A stretch of 64,000 nt of DNA from CAZBSE01 sp964610385 (GCA_964610385.1 CAZSXW010000003.1:201928-265927), one strand, 5' to 3'. Counted from the stretch's first letter, positions 1 to 9,847 are shown. The notes: generated by a model not told the origin, from the sequence alone. Numbers and translations: made by a program.

Positions 1-1104
1 ATGAAAGACAGAAATGTACCTTTTTGGGCTGATTTATTCGGTCATGTAATGGCGGAAGCACAGGCCAGGGCAAATGTAGATAAGGATGACGACTGCCTGT
101 TTCATTACTGGAACAGCGAATATAATATTGTTTCTAATGCAGATATATTTTCATGCGTGTCTTCAAGACAGCAGTATGCGCTGATAGGAGAACTTGGAGC
201 AGTCGGGAGACTTAACAGATATACGGCGGGTTATGATTTTACCGACATAATTCCCTGTGGTATTCCCGGGGAAAAATACAGGCATACAAGAGATGTCATC
301 CGGGGAAGAGACGGCGTAAAAAAGGATGATTTTGTAGTACTCTGGACAGGAGGATATAATACCTGGACTGATGTAGATACGTTATTTAAAGGTCTTACCC
401 TTGCGATGTCAAAGAATCCGAAGGTTAGGTTTGTATCTACCGGAGGGGAGATCCCGGAACAGGATATAAAGACTTATCCCCGGTTTTTATCTATGATAAA
501 CAGCAGCCCCTACAGGGATAGGTTTGTGATGAAAGGATGGATCAGGGGAGAGGATGTACCAAATTATTACCTGGAAGCAGATGTGGGTATAAATATAGAT
601 AAAGATATTTATGAAGTAAGGCTGGGCAGTAAAAACCGTATTCTGGACTGGTTGAGAGCAGGTCTATGTGTGCTGTCGTCCAATGTTTGTGAATTAACTG
701 ATTTAATAGAAAAGGAAAAGATCGGATATACTTTTAAACCTTATGATTATAAGGAGCTTGGCAGTAAAGTAATTTATCTTGCCGGGCACCCGGATGAAGT
801 AAAAAAGACTGCAGATGCAGGCGGGAAATACGGGCTGAAAAACTTTAGTTTTGACCGGACTACCCGGAAATTACAGAAATGGGCAGCCAGTCCCTCATAT
901 TCTCCTGATAAAGGGAAGGAAAGAAAACTTTTTTTAAAGAGGGAAGAAGCAGTCAAAAATCTGGTGAAAATAACTCTGGGGCAGAAAAAGATGATAGAGG
1001 AGAGAGACAGGCGCATATCAGAGCTTGAGGGAATAGTAAAGAAGAGTTTGATCTATAAGATATACAGTTATCTAAAAATCATTAAAAGAAAAATATCCCG
1101 TTGA
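1..1104 (+). CDS. GT4-type (GT-B) glycosyltransferase, 5' end cut by the window
   Basis: This is most of a GT-B fold, GT4-like glycosyltransferase, expected to act at the cytoplasmic face of the membrane on a cell-surface polysaccharide. The first residues already sit inside the N-terminal Rossmann domain: WADLFGHVMAEAQ lines up with VDLYNPFNLESLE about 110 residues into the gene at 2276. The ATG at position 1 is therefore probably internal, and the true start lies upstream of the window. The C-terminal donor-binding domain is visible, with EADVGINIDKDIYE near residues 192-205 and SKNRILDWLRAG after it. Residues 305-350 form a lysine/glutamate-rich coiled-coil tail. It overlaps the next glycosyltransferase reading frame. 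The sugar specificity cannot be told from sequence. Confidence 0.85.
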   Translation: MKDRNVPFWADLFGHVMAEAQARANVDKDDDCLFHYWNSEYNIVSNADIFSCVSSRQQYALIGELGAVGRLNRYTAGYDFTDIIPCGIPGEKYRHTRDVIRGRDGVKKDDFVVLWTGGYNTWTDVDTLFKGLTLAMSKNPKVRFVSTGGEIPEQDIKTYPRFLSMINSSPYRDRFVMKGWIRGEDVPNYYLEADVGINIDKDIYEVRLGSKNRILDWLRAGLCVLSSNVCELTDLIEKEKIGYTFKPYDYKELGSKVIYLAGHPDEVKKTADAGGKYGLKNFSFDRTTRKLQKWAASPSYSPDKGKERKLFLKREEAVKNLVKITLGQKKMIEERDRRISELEGIVKKSLIYKIYSYLKIIKRKISR

Positions 1105-1145
1105 CCTTTATCCCGGTGTTGTCTTCAACTAACATGGTAAGGGTC

Positions 1146-2174
1146 ATGACAGAAGATTATATGGGTACTGAAAGTTTAATAGTAATTGTAACCTATAACA
1201 GCCAGGATTTTATAGAAGATTGCCTCTGTTCGGTAGCGGGACAGAGCTATAATGATTGGTTTCTTGTAGTAGTTGATAATAATTCAAGTGATAATACCAT
1301 AGCAAGAATAGAAGATTACAGAGATACCCGCCACGGGATCGATGAGAGTAATTTTAAGCTTATCGCTCTGAAGAAAAATCTCGGATTTTCAAGGGCAGTA
1401 GATTATGCGGTTTTCAACTTCATACAGAAGGAGAAGAAAGATCTTGAAAGGGACTTAAGATTTCTGGTTTTTTTAAATCCCGATATATATTTGAAAAAAG
1501 ACGCTCTGCAGGAATTGATTTCAACTTTTGGAGCTGTCAGAGATCGGCACAAACAGTTTAATGAAACGGGTGTTGCAGGCGGGCTTATTCTTGATTATAA
1601 GAAAGATATAATACAGCATTTAGGGGGCAGAGTCGAAAATAATTTTATTACTTCCCATATTGGTCAGGGGAAAAAATATAGAAAGAATGAAAGCGAGAAG
1701 GACCGGTCGGCTCCGGTCGCCGGCATAAGAGATGCAGATTATGTTACCGGAGCTTTTTTTGCTACTGAATTTGAAGTCTTTAAGAGCATTGGAGGTTTAG
1801 ATCAGGGTTACCGGCCTTTATATTTTGAGGAACTTGATTACTGCCTCAAGATCAAAAGAACAGGAAGAAAGGTGGCGGTAAACTATAATTCTGTCGCCAG
1901 GCATTTTGAGGGTGCTTCGGTAAAAAAATTCAGTAAAAATTTCTATAAGTATTACCACAAAAACAGGATTAGATGTGCAGTTATAAATATGGGAATTCTT
2001 GATTTTTTAAGTAAGTTTATTCGCTCAGAACTGTCATGGTTAAGGAGAGATGCCACGGCTGAGCAGACAGCCCCCATTTTATATGCTTATTTTCTAAATC
2101 TTATGTTTTTACCCTATAATTTAGTAATTAAAATAAAAAATCATTTAATCTTAAATAAATTAGAGTTAAAATGA
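1146..2174 (+). CDS. GT2 family glycosyltransferase (rhamnosyltransferase-like)
   Basis: This is a GT-A fold inverting glycosyltransferase of family 2. The nucleotide-binding N-terminus reads SLIVIVTYNS followed by VVVDNNSSDNT. The metal/sugar-phosphate motif is FLNPDIYL, and the acceptor-side acidic motif is FEELDYCLKIKR near the end of the catalytic core. A basic, hydrophobic tail may sit on the membrane. The frame is open from a TTG at 1101, which overlaps the preceding gene, and ATG codons lie at 1134, 1146 and 1161. I favour 1146 because AAGGG lies just upstream, but the start is uncertain by some 15 residues. It belongs to the run of glycosyltransferases filling the first 10 kb. Confidence 0.85.
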   Translation: MTEDYMGTESLIVIVTYNSQDFIEDCLCSVAGQSYNDWFLVVVDNNSSDNTIARIEDYRDTRHGIDESNFKLIALKKNLGFSRAVDYAVFNFIQKEKKDLERDLRFLVFLNPDIYLKKDALQELISTFGAVRDRHKQFNETGVAGGLILDYKKDIIQHLGGRVENNFITSHIGQGKKYRKNESEKDRSAPVAGIRDADYVTGAFFATEFEVFKSIGGLDQGYRPLYFEELDYCLKIKRTGRKVAVNYNSVARHFEGASVKKFSKNFYKYYHKNRIRCAVINMGILDFLSKFIRSELSWLRRDATAEQTAPILYAYFLNLMFLPYNLVIKIKNHLILNKLELK

Positions 2175-2275
2175 TTTCATCTCAGGATTGACGGGGTCAT
2201 TTGAGGATACTGAGATTTATTGCCGGTTTTTTGGCTGAAGTTTTATGCAAGAGGAATATATAACGGGGAGTTATT

Positions 2276-4612
2276 ATGGAAACTGAATTAGACAGAAAAA
2301 ATGATGTCAAGCTTGGTAAAAAAAGTTCTTCAAATATCTGTGTGATAAGTTACGACATTATTGGCAGAAATATGGCCGGTCCAGGTATTAGGTTTTATGA
2401 GTTTGCTAAAATTTTGTCTGATTACCTGGATGTGACCTTGGTCACTCCCAATAAAATAGATATTGATACTGAAGGTTTCAAGGCCAGACAGTATAAGCTG
2501 GGCAATTACAAGAGTTTGCAGAAATATGTTGATAAAGCAGATGCCATATTGATACAGGGCCATATTCTTTATTACTTTCCCTTTCTGAGAAATTTCAAAG
2601 GTAAGATCATCGTGGACCTTTATAATCCTTTCAATTTGGAAAGCCTGGAAATGTTCGGTGATAGTGATATGACTGAAAGGATCAGAATCGACAAAAACAA
2701 TTTGAATATCTTAAAAATGCAGCTTTCAATAGGTGACTTTTTTATCTGTGCAAGCGAAAAACAGAGGGACTATTGGGTTGGGATGTTAAATGCCATGGGT
2801 AGAATAAACCCCTATAATTATGATTCCGATAAGACCTTGAAAAACCTGATAGATATTGTCCCTTCGGGAATGCCCTCCCAGCCTCCCAAGCGGTCTGCCT
2901 CATTTACCGGGGATAAGATCCCGGGTATAGGTGAGCGTGACCATATAATCTTATGGGGCGGAGGCATATGGAACTGGCTTGATCCGATTACACCTATTAA
3001 GGCGCTATGGGAGATAACCAGGAATAAAAGGAACATAAAAATGATATTTATGGGGATCAAACACCCGGATGCAAGCCTTCCTGAAATGAGGAAATGTAAT
3101 GAAGCAATAAAGTTAAGCAAAGAACTCGATATGTATGAAAAATTCGTGTTCTTTAACGAATGGACACCCTACGATTTAAGACAGACATTCCTGCTGGACT
3201 CGGATATGGGTATTTCCATTCATCAGGAAAGGATTGAGACCGAGTTTTCCTATAGGACAAGGGTCATGGATTACATATGGGCAAGGCTTCCGGTAGTAAC
3301 TACCGAAGGGGATTCTATAGCTAAGATGGTAAAGGCTGAAAAAATAGGCGAGGTGGTAAAATATGAGAATACCGCCCAGCTGGCAAGAGTCATGGAGAAC
3401 ATGGCTACTAATAAAAGTCTGAGAGAAATATATAAAAAGAACTTGATCAGGATAGCCCCCAGATTTTACTGGGAAAATGTGACCAAACCACTTGTCAAAT
3501 ACTGCGTCGATCCTGATTATGCATTAGATAAGAAAAAGATCATAGAGCTTATAGACCTGCAGAACAGTAAAATCTCAAGGATAATAAAAGACAATTTTGA
3601 GGGTTATGCAAATGTACTTAATATAACTTCCAATAAATATAAAGATGAAGAAGTAATAAGTGGAACCAGCGTAGGCAAAATATTCTGGGCTGAGATAGAT
3701 GTGGACTTGATGGCTGCAGAGGATGAAGAGAAAGAGCTGGATGAAATTGGATTGCTAAAGACTAAGATAACCGAAAGGACCAAGTATGAAGGTATTATTT
3801 TAAATAATGTATTTTATAAGATATCCCCGAAGTTTTTTTATGACCTGGTGAATGTTCTTGCGTCGAGGTTGAAAAAAGATGGACTTTTATTTTTTTCAAT
3901 TCCAGAGCAAAGAGGGTTGTACAAGCTTCTCGGGGAAGGTAAGGTGAGAAGCCGTTCTACTGCAAGGATCGATGACTTTACTATTGAATATATACTAAAA
4001 AATGCCGGTTTTGAAATCAAAGATAAGGGGATATGGGATGAAATAGGGTATAAGACTATGGATGCGGTTGAGAATGAAATAAGTGAGATATACGGAAAGA
4101 ATGAATTATTTGAGCTTTTCGAAGTTAAACTGGATAGAAAGAATTTTGAGGAGGTAAAACTTTTAGGCAGATTTGATATTTTAAATTCCGAAGATCTGAC
4201 CAAAGATAAGAGCATGAAGGGAGCGTTTAGGAGATACATCTATCTACTTTCCAGTATGTATTTTGAAAATTTAAGAAAGAGTTATAACCAGTCAATGAAA
4301 GCTATCAATAATAACATCCAGGTTCAGATAAACAATGAGATGAACGAAATAAATCGAAAAAATCGGGAAAGATTGGTTCTTATATATTTTGATATATTCC
4401 GCACCCTTTATAGGGAAATAAAGAGTCTGGGTTACGATATAAGCAGTTTAAGGGAAGTTCTGGGTAGTTTCAAACCTAAAAGCAAATCAGGCCTGAAGGT
4501 AGATATTGACCAGAAACTTGAGGTCTTGCTTAGGGATCTTGAAAATATTGATAGAATAATGGGTCTGACTATTTCCAATAAATATTATTTGGCAAAAAAG
4601 CTTAGATCTTAG
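2276..4612 (+). CDS. Fusion of a GT4-like glycosyltransferase with a degenerate methyltransferase-like domain
   Basis: This 778-residue protein has at least three parts. Residues about 20-425 are a GT-B glycosyltransferase: ICVISYDIIGRNMAGPGIR opens the N-terminal domain and LDSDMGISIHQERIETEFSYR lies in the donor domain. It is a paralogue of the gene at 1. Residues about 440-620 resemble the back half of a class I SAM-dependent methyltransferase (YEGIILNNVFYKI, then LKKDGLLFFSIPE and LKNAGFEI), as used to modify glycan ends. I see no clear GxGxG SAM loop, so this domain may be degenerate. The last 150 residues are helical and charged. RBS GGGGAG precedes the ATG. A role in synthesis or capping of a surface polysaccharide is inferred from the neighbours. 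Confidence 0.8.
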   Translation: METELDRKNDVKLGKKSSSNICVISYDIIGRNMAGPGIRFYEFAKILSDYLDVTLVTPNKIDIDTEGFKARQYKLGNYKSLQKYVDKADAILIQGHILYYFPFLRNFKGKIIVDLYNPFNLESLEMFGDSDMTERIRIDKNNLNILKMQLSIGDFFICASEKQRDYWVGMLNAMGRINPYNYDSDKTLKNLIDIVPSGMPSQPPKRSASFTGDKIPGIGERDHIILWGGGIWNWLDPITPIKALWEITRNKRNIKMIFMGIKHPDASLPEMRKCNEAIKLSKELDMYEKFVFFNEWTPYDLRQTFLLDSDMGISIHQERIETEFSYRTRVMDYIWARLPVVTTEGDSIAKMVKAEKIGEVVKYENTAQLARVMENMATNKSLREIYKKNLIRIAPRFYWENVTKPLVKYCVDPDYALDKKKIIELIDLQNSKISRIIKDNFEGYANVLNITSNKYKDEEVISGTSVGKIFWAEIDVDLMAAEDEEKELDEIGLLKTKITERTKYEGIILNNVFYKISPKFFYDLVNVLASRLKKDGLLFFSIPEQRGLYKLLGEGKVRSRSTARIDDFTIEYILKNAGFEIKDKGIWDEIGYKTMDAVENEISEIYGKNELFELFEVKLDRKNFEEVKLLGRFDILNSEDLTKDKSMKGAFRRYIYLLSSMYFENLRKSYNQSMKAINNNIQVQINNEMNEINRKNRERLVLIYFDIFRTLYREIKSLGYDISSLREVLGSFKPKSKSGLKVDIDQKLEVLLRDLENIDRIMGLTISNKYYLAKKLRS

Positions 4613-4728
4613 CTGTTAAATCTAAGGGATAAATCATATCTACAGTGCGCATGAAATTTTACCAAATATTGAGCTTATTGAATTTTCACAAGATAATATT
4701 TCAGGCAAAGGTAAGGTGAGAGATTTAA

Positions 4729-6138
4729 TTGGTCCAGGATGATGATCCTTTGATATCGATTATAACTGTAAATTTTAACGGTATAAGATTTTTAAATAAC
4801 CTTTTTAACTCCATAATCAATCTTAATTATCCGCCCGAAAAGATACAGATAATAATGGTGGACAATAATTCCAGAGACGGCTCGGTAGAATTTGTTAAGA
4901 ATAAATTTCCACAGGTGGATATAGTAGCACTGAAGGAGAATAAAGGATATGCGGGGGGCAACAATGAAGGATTTTACCGCTCAAAAGGTAGGTATGTTGC
5001 CCTTATTAATAATGATTGCGTGGTGGATAAGAACTGGTTGTGCGAAATGCTTGCTGTCTTCAGGCAGAATGCCGATAGTTGTAAAATAGGAGCGGTGGGA
5101 TCCAAAGTAATTTTTTATTACACGTACCTGCCGCTACAGCTGATAGCCGGCAGCGGTAATAAAGAAGGTCGGTGGGGAAGTCGGAGATCAAGGAGGCTGG
5201 GTGTTCAAATATATGATATAAAAGTAGGGGTCTCCGGGAAAAAAGAAGGCGAAAAAGATATTTTAAATAAAAGTGTAAAATATATGGATGGCTTTTACCC
5301 TCAGGAATCAGATAGCAAAGGGAGGATCTACCGCTGGTCGGGAGGTAATGCTGTTCTGGCGGTACCGATCGTGGATTTAAAAAAAGATCTGGATTTGAGT
5401 TTCAGGGTGCTATCGTTTATCACGCCCAATGATTTACAGTTGATAATAGGTGGAGAAATAATAGCAGATATAAGGGTCACCAGAAGAGCTAAAAGAGTAG
5501 AAATGAAAATCCCCAGGAGGCTTTTTACTTATAGGAAGGATATCATTAACAGTTGTGGTATTGAGATAAACCGGTCTCTTTACAGCAGGGATAGGGGTTT
5601 TGAGAGTTTTGATGTAGGCCAGTGTGGGCGGGTTGAAGAAGTCTTTGGGCTTAGCGGAAGCAGCTTTATGATGGACAGAAAAATGTTTGTGGAGATGGGC
5701 TGTTTTGATGATTCCTTCTTCACCTACTATGAAGATGTCGATCTGTTCTGGAGATCCAGGCTGGCAGGCTGGAAAACTTTCTTCACTCCTAAATCTATAG
5801 TAAGGCATTTTCACTGTGGTACCAGCCAGGAGTGGTCTTATGATTTCATATATCATGTGCTAAAAAACAGACTGCTTATGATTTTTAAGTGCGGTTGGCC
5901 GATTTTATTTTTTAAAAGTTACGTGGTATTTATCCTTTCAAATATAATAAACATCTTAAGTTACCTTGGTACAAAGCTGAGATGGATAAGTCAGAAAAGA
6001 ATTGATATACCGATCAGAATAAGGATTTTCTTTGAACTCTTTTATTTACTGCCAAAAAACTTGTTAAACAGGATTAAAATAAGGAAAAGCAGCAAAATAA
6101 GTGACAGGATGATCAAAAGCTGGGTAAGGAATTTTTAA
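4729..6138 (+). CDS. GT2 glycosyltransferase with an inserted beta-rich module
   Basis: The two halves of a GT2 catalytic domain are separated by an extra stretch of about 160 residues. The first half carries ISIITVNFNG, VDNNSRDGS and the NND motif at residues 94-96. The second half resumes at FGLSGSSFMMDR (about residue 306) and carries YYEDVDLFWR near 332-341. Residues about 140-300 are strand-rich, with RIYRWSGGNAVLAVP and NDLQLIIGGEIIADIRV, and end in NRSLYSRDRGFESFDVGQ. This looks like an inserted beta-sandwich, possibly glycan binding. The next gene has an insertion of similar character. The TTG start at 4729 is supported by AAGGTGAG eight bases upstream. A hydrophobic C-terminal segment may anchor it to the membrane. 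Confidence 0.85.
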   Translation: MVQDDDPLISIITVNFNGIRFLNNLFNSIINLNYPPEKIQIIMVDNNSRDGSVEFVKNKFPQVDIVALKENKGYAGGNNEGFYRSKGRYVALINNDCVVDKNWLCEMLAVFRQNADSCKIGAVGSKVIFYYTYLPLQLIAGSGNKEGRWGSRRSRRLGVQIYDIKVGVSGKKEGEKDILNKSVKYMDGFYPQESDSKGRIYRWSGGNAVLAVPIVDLKKDLDLSFRVLSFITPNDLQLIIGGEIIADIRVTRRAKRVEMKIPRRLFTYRKDIINSCGIEINRSLYSRDRGFESFDVGQCGRVEEVFGLSGSSFMMDRKMFVEMGCFDDSFFTYYEDVDLFWRSRLAGWKTFFTPKSIVRHFHCGTSQEWSYDFIYHVLKNRLLMIFKCGWPILFFKSYVVFILSNIINILSYLGTKLRWISQKRIDIPIRIRIFFELFYLLPKNLLNRIKIRKSSKISDRMIKSWVRNF

Positions 6139-6150
6139 CAGGGCGAGCTC

Positions 6151-7779
6151 ATGAAAAAGATCGGAATTTATGACAGGTATTTATCAACAGCCGGAGGTGG
6201 AGAACGTTACAGCTGCAAGATTGCCGAGGTCTTATCCGAAAGAAAAGGATTTGAAGTAGATCTGATCACTGATATTTTTGCAGATCTAAAAGAGGTTTCG
6301 GGGAGGCTGAACCTTAATCTTGATAGGGTAAACCTGAAGGTATTTCCTTTTATATCTGAGGATTATGCTGAAAGAGTGACAAAGAAATATGATCTTTTTA
6401 TAAATGCTACTTACCTAAGTTCCCTTTCTGCCTATGGTAAAAGAAATATATATCTGTGCTATTTCCCGACTCCTTTTGATGTTGATTTCCGTTTGATCCA
6501 TAAGCTTATACTGTTTTTTTTCAGGCTACCTGCGGTATGGATATTTAAAATTTCGGAAAGATTGTCCCACGATTTAAGTGAATCAGAAGTCATTGAGGGG
6601 CTGTATGATATAAAAAGGTTTATATTAAGGAGGGGGAGCTGGAGCAGCGGAAGGGTTGTTCTAAAGGTAAAAAAGGCAAGCAAGCCGCTGATCCTGGGTT
6701 TTAAAAATCCCAAGACAAGTAACCTGGATGAAATGAGTGTGAGTATCAAGGTATATGGCGGAAAACAGGTAAAAAAAGACAGACTTTTATATCATAGAGA
6801 TATCAGGCTTAAAAAAGGAGCTGTACATACTTCCGAGATTCCCTTGAATTTTGATGATAAATACTACCTGGTGATAATCTCATCCGATATTTTTATTCCC
6901 ATGGAAGTCGACAGCAGTTCCAGAGATTCCAGAAAACTCGGTACGGTGGTCTATGAAAGAAGTAGGATAGGTTTTTTTAAAAAGGTGATACTTAAAATTT
7001 TAGGGTATATACCTTTGTTCCTGGTGACTTTTCCCAGAGATCTTAAATTTTTAAAAACTTACAACAAAATAATTACCATATCACAATATTCTAAGAAATG
7101 GGTGAAGAGATTATGGGACAGGCAGAGTACTGTTTTATATCCTCCCGTGGATATTGATAGCTTTAAATCTGGGATGAAGGAGAAAATCATCTTGAGTGTG
7201 GGCAGATTTTTCCCCGAGCATCATAATAAAAAGCAGCTGGAAATGGCTGAAATATTTAAGAAAATGCTGGAACGATATCCTGTTGAAATGAAGGATTATA
7301 CCCTATATCTGGTCGGTGGCGTGGACAGGAGACCGGACCATCTGCGGTATGTGGAAAAGATAAGGGAAGTGGCCAAAAATTACCCTATAAAGGTGATCAC
7401 TAATATAAAATGGCCGCTTCTGGTGGAGCTTTTTGCAAAGTCACGTATTTTCTGGCATGCTTCGGGGATGGATGAAGATGAAAAAGTCAATCCGGAGAAA
7501 TTCGAGCATTTCGGAATAACTACTGTTGAGGCAATGGCAGCCGGGTGTATTCCGGCGGTCATAAATAAGGGGGGCCAGAAGGAGATCATAAATGACGGGC
7601 ATAATGGGTTCTTATTTGAAAGCTGTGAAGAGCTTGAGAATATTACTATAGGCATAATACGGGGGGAAGTGGATACTAAAAAGATCGGTAAGAATGCGGC
7701 TCAAGACTGCAGAAGATTTTCAAATTTAAATTTTAAAAAAGGATTGCTTACAATAATCGATGATTTATTGGAAAAGTAG
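6151..7779 (+). CDS. GT4 glycosyltransferase with an inserted beta-rich module
   Basis: This GT-B glycosyltransferase of 542 residues is longer than the usual 350-400. The N-terminal domain begins KKIGIYDRYLSTAGGGERY, a typical acceptor-side glycine-rich opening. Residues about 138-276 are an insertion of predicted strands (GSWSSGRVVLKVKKAS, KPLILGFKNPK) ending in MEVDSSSRDSRKLGTVVYE, and after it the GT-B fold resumes with YNKIITISQYSKKWVK. The donor domain starts at IILSVGRFFPEHHNKKQ (about residue 345). The E-x7-E signature lies in EKFEHFGITTVEAMAAGCIP (about residue 450). It follows the preceding GT2 gene by 12 bases, so the two are almost certainly co-transcribed. Confidence 0.87.
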   Translation: MKKIGIYDRYLSTAGGGERYSCKIAEVLSERKGFEVDLITDIFADLKEVSGRLNLNLDRVNLKVFPFISEDYAERVTKKYDLFINATYLSSLSAYGKRNIYLCYFPTPFDVDFRLIHKLILFFFRLPAVWIFKISERLSHDLSESEVIEGLYDIKRFILRRGSWSSGRVVLKVKKASKPLILGFKNPKTSNLDEMSVSIKVYGGKQVKKDRLLYHRDIRLKKGAVHTSEIPLNFDDKYYLVIISSDIFIPMEVDSSSRDSRKLGTVVYERSRIGFFKKVILKILGYIPLFLVTFPRDLKFLKTYNKIITISQYSKKWVKRLWDRQSTVLYPPVDIDSFKSGMKEKIILSVGRFFPEHHNKKQLEMAEIFKKMLERYPVEMKDYTLYLVGGVDRRPDHLRYVEKIREVAKNYPIKVITNIKWPLLVELFAKSRIFWHASGMDEDEKVNPEKFEHFGITTVEAMAAGCIPAVINKGGQKEIINDGHNGFLFESCEELENITIGIIRGEVDTKKIGKNAAQDCRRFSNLNFKKGLLTIIDDLLEK

Positions 7780-7806
7780 CAAAGACACCCGGGAATGGTG
7801 GTATGA

Positions 7807-8781
7807 TTGGATATCAGTATAATAATCGTAAATTATAACAGTCTTGATTTTATTAAGGGATGCCTGGAGAGCATCAAAAGACTCAACGGATCGGGCAGGA
7901 ATAAAAAAAATCAATCAAGTTATGAGATACTGGTCGTGGATAATAAGTCAGGCGATGGAAGTATAGAGTATCTAAAGGAGCAGTCTAAGATAAGTGATAT
8001 TCTGTATTTTATCCCGAATAAGAAAAACATGGGTTTTTCAAGGGCATCCAATATTGGAGCTTTAAAAGCGAAAGGCAGATATTTACTGTTTTTAAATCCC
8101 GATACCAAGTTTTTGGAAGGTGATTTAAGATCTTTAATAGATTTTTATAATAAAAATGATATAAACGGCAGTGTAGGAGTGGTAGGAGCAAAGATCTTAA
8201 ATCCTGATGGGACACTTCAGCTCAACTCAAGGTCTTTTACGACCCTTGCCAGACAATTTTATGAAAGCTATTTTTTGCACAGGATATTTAAGAAGACCCT
8301 TATTTTCGGTTCTTATTTTATGAGCTGGTGGGACCATGAAGGAGAAAGGGAAGTAGATTGGCTTGCAGGATCATTTATGTTTATAAAAAAGGATGTCTTT
8401 ATGAAAGCCGGCATGTTTGACGAGGATTATTTTATGTACAGCGAGGACAGCGACCTTTGTCTGCGGTTGTATAGAAAAGGTTTTAAAAATTACTATTTCC
8501 CGTACTTTATTATAGAGCATGTTGACAAAGCTGTTGCCTCCAGGAATATGGCTGTAAGAGAGGCAGGGATATGGACAAGCAGAAGATTATATTTTAAGAA
8601 AAATTATTCCCGGGCACATGCCGTGCTTTTAAGTCTTATTTATTTGATAGGTGTTATAAACAGAATACTGTTATTTATAATACTGTGTATATTCAATCCT
8701 GTAAAATTTGGCAGAGCCAGGCTTTTTATGTATTTTAAAGTATTAAAATTATATTTTGGAGGTCAGGGTTATGGAAGCTGA
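7807..8781 (+). CDS. GT2 family glycosyltransferase (rhamnosyltransferase-like)
   Basis: This is a GT2 enzyme of 324 residues with a complete catalytic core: ISIIIVNYNSLDF at the N-terminus, VVDNKSGDGS, GFSRASNIG, FLNPDTKF (donor/metal site), DWLAGSFMFIKK and YSEDSDLCLRLYRKGFK (acidic catalytic region). The C-terminus carries one hydrophobic helix of about 20 residues (VLLSLIYLIGVINRILLFII), so the protein is probably membrane-associated. The start is a TTG at 7807 with GGTGG five bases upstream; the nearby ATG at 7803 is out of frame. Its end overlaps the start of the next gene by 11 bases, which implies translational coupling. Confidence 0.88.
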   Translation: MDISIIIVNYNSLDFIKGCLESIKRLNGSGRNKKNQSSYEILVVDNKSGDGSIEYLKEQSKISDILYFIPNKKNMGFSRASNIGALKAKGRYLLFLNPDTKFLEGDLRSLIDFYNKNDINGSVGVVGAKILNPDGTLQLNSRSFTTLARQFYESYFLHRIFKKTLIFGSYFMSWWDHEGEREVDWLAGSFMFIKKDVFMKAGMFDEDYFMYSEDSDLCLRLYRKGFKNYYFPYFIIEHVDKAVASRNMAVREAGIWTSRRLYFKKNYSRAHAVLLSLIYLIGVINRILLFIILCIFNPVKFGRARLFMYFKVLKLYFGGQGYGS

Positions 8782-9847
8782 AAACCGCAAGAGGACCGTA
8801 ATGCCTGGCATAAGTTTTATAACTACTGTTTATAATGAAGAAGGGAATATTATTGATTTTCTAAAAAGCCTGATGGAGCAGTCATGCCTTCCAGATGAGA
8901 TGATTATAGTGGACGGAGGTTCCAAAGATAATACTTTTGATGTCATTTTAAAATTCTTTAAACATACTGCCTCTTTGAGATACAGGGATCTAAAGATAAT
9001 GTTAAAGGGTGACTGGGGAGGCGGAGTAAGAAGACAAAAAGGACAAAGGCCAATGATAAATGTCAGGTTGATAAGGAAGGCAGGGGCAAATATTGCACAG
9101 GGAAGAAATGAAGCCATAAAAAAAGCTTCAGGTAGTATCATATGTGTAAGTGATGCAGGCTGTATTTTGGATAGAAACTGGCTTAAAGAAATAACTGACT
9201 TTTACGGTGGTGGTAAATACGGTGTGATCGGAGGACTTAATATGCCGCTGTGCAGGAGTTTTATGCAGAAATGCCTTGCATTATGCATCATGCCCGCAGA
9301 AAAAGAGGTGAAGGCCGAAAATTATATGCCATCTTCCAGGAATATCAGTTTCAAAAGGGAGGTCTGGGAAAAAACAGGCGGATACCCTGAAAATATGGAA
9401 TACGGGGAGGATATGAGATTTAATTTTAATATAAAAGCTGCCGGTTATGAAATAAAGTTTAACCCCAGGGCAGTAGTATATTGGAAGATGAGGGAAAACC
9501 CCGTTCGAATATTTAAACAGTTTTTTAGATATGCCAAAGGCGATGCTGCAGGAGGTATGTACCCATTTCGTCATATTATAAGATTTACGACATTATTTGC
9601 TTTTCTAGTCATCTTGTTAAGTGCATTTTATTTCAGCAAGTGGATACTGGCTGTATTGATACCCCTTTTTATTATTTACCTGTTTAGGCCTTATGCCAGA
9701 CTGATAGGAAACAGGAACGTTAATAGGAATTGCAGCTTCAAAAGATTCGAGAAACTGTTTTCCATCCCCGTCATACCTTTTTTAATGCTTCTGATAGACT
9801 TTTCTAAGATGTGCGGATATGTTTACGGAGCCTTCCACAAAATATAA
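8771..9847 (+). CDS. Membrane-associated GT2 glycosyltransferase (ExoA/succinoglycan type)
   Basis: This is a GT2 glycosyltransferase with ISFITTVYNEEGNI at the N-terminus, IIVDGGSKDNT, and a variant metal site (VSDAGCILD). The body reads FKREVWEKTGGYPENMEYGEDMRF, and two or three hydrophobic helices follow near residues 265-310. That topology resembles exopolysaccharide glycosyltransferases with C-terminal membrane anchors. The frame is open from a TTG at 8756, but GGAGG at 8758-8762 lies eight bases before the ATG at 8771, so I use the ATG. It is the last gene of the first glycosyltransferase run and is followed by an abrupt change to very AT-rich DNA. Confidence 0.87.
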   Translation: MEAENRKRTVMPGISFITTVYNEEGNIIDFLKSLMEQSCLPDEMIIVDGGSKDNTFDVILKFFKHTASLRYRDLKIMLKGDWGGGVRRQKGQRPMINVRLIRKAGANIAQGRNEAIKKASGSIICVSDAGCILDRNWLKEITDFYGGGKYGVIGGLNMPLCRSFMQKCLALCIMPAEKEVKAENYMPSSRNISFKREVWEKTGGYPENMEYGEDMRFNFNIKAAGYEIKFNPRAVVYWKMRENPVRIFKQFFRYAKGDAAGGMYPFRHIIRFTTLFAFLVILLSAFYFSKWILAVLIPLFIIYLFRPYARLIGNRNVNRNCSFKRFEKLFSIPVIPFLMLLIDFSKMCGYVYGAFHKI

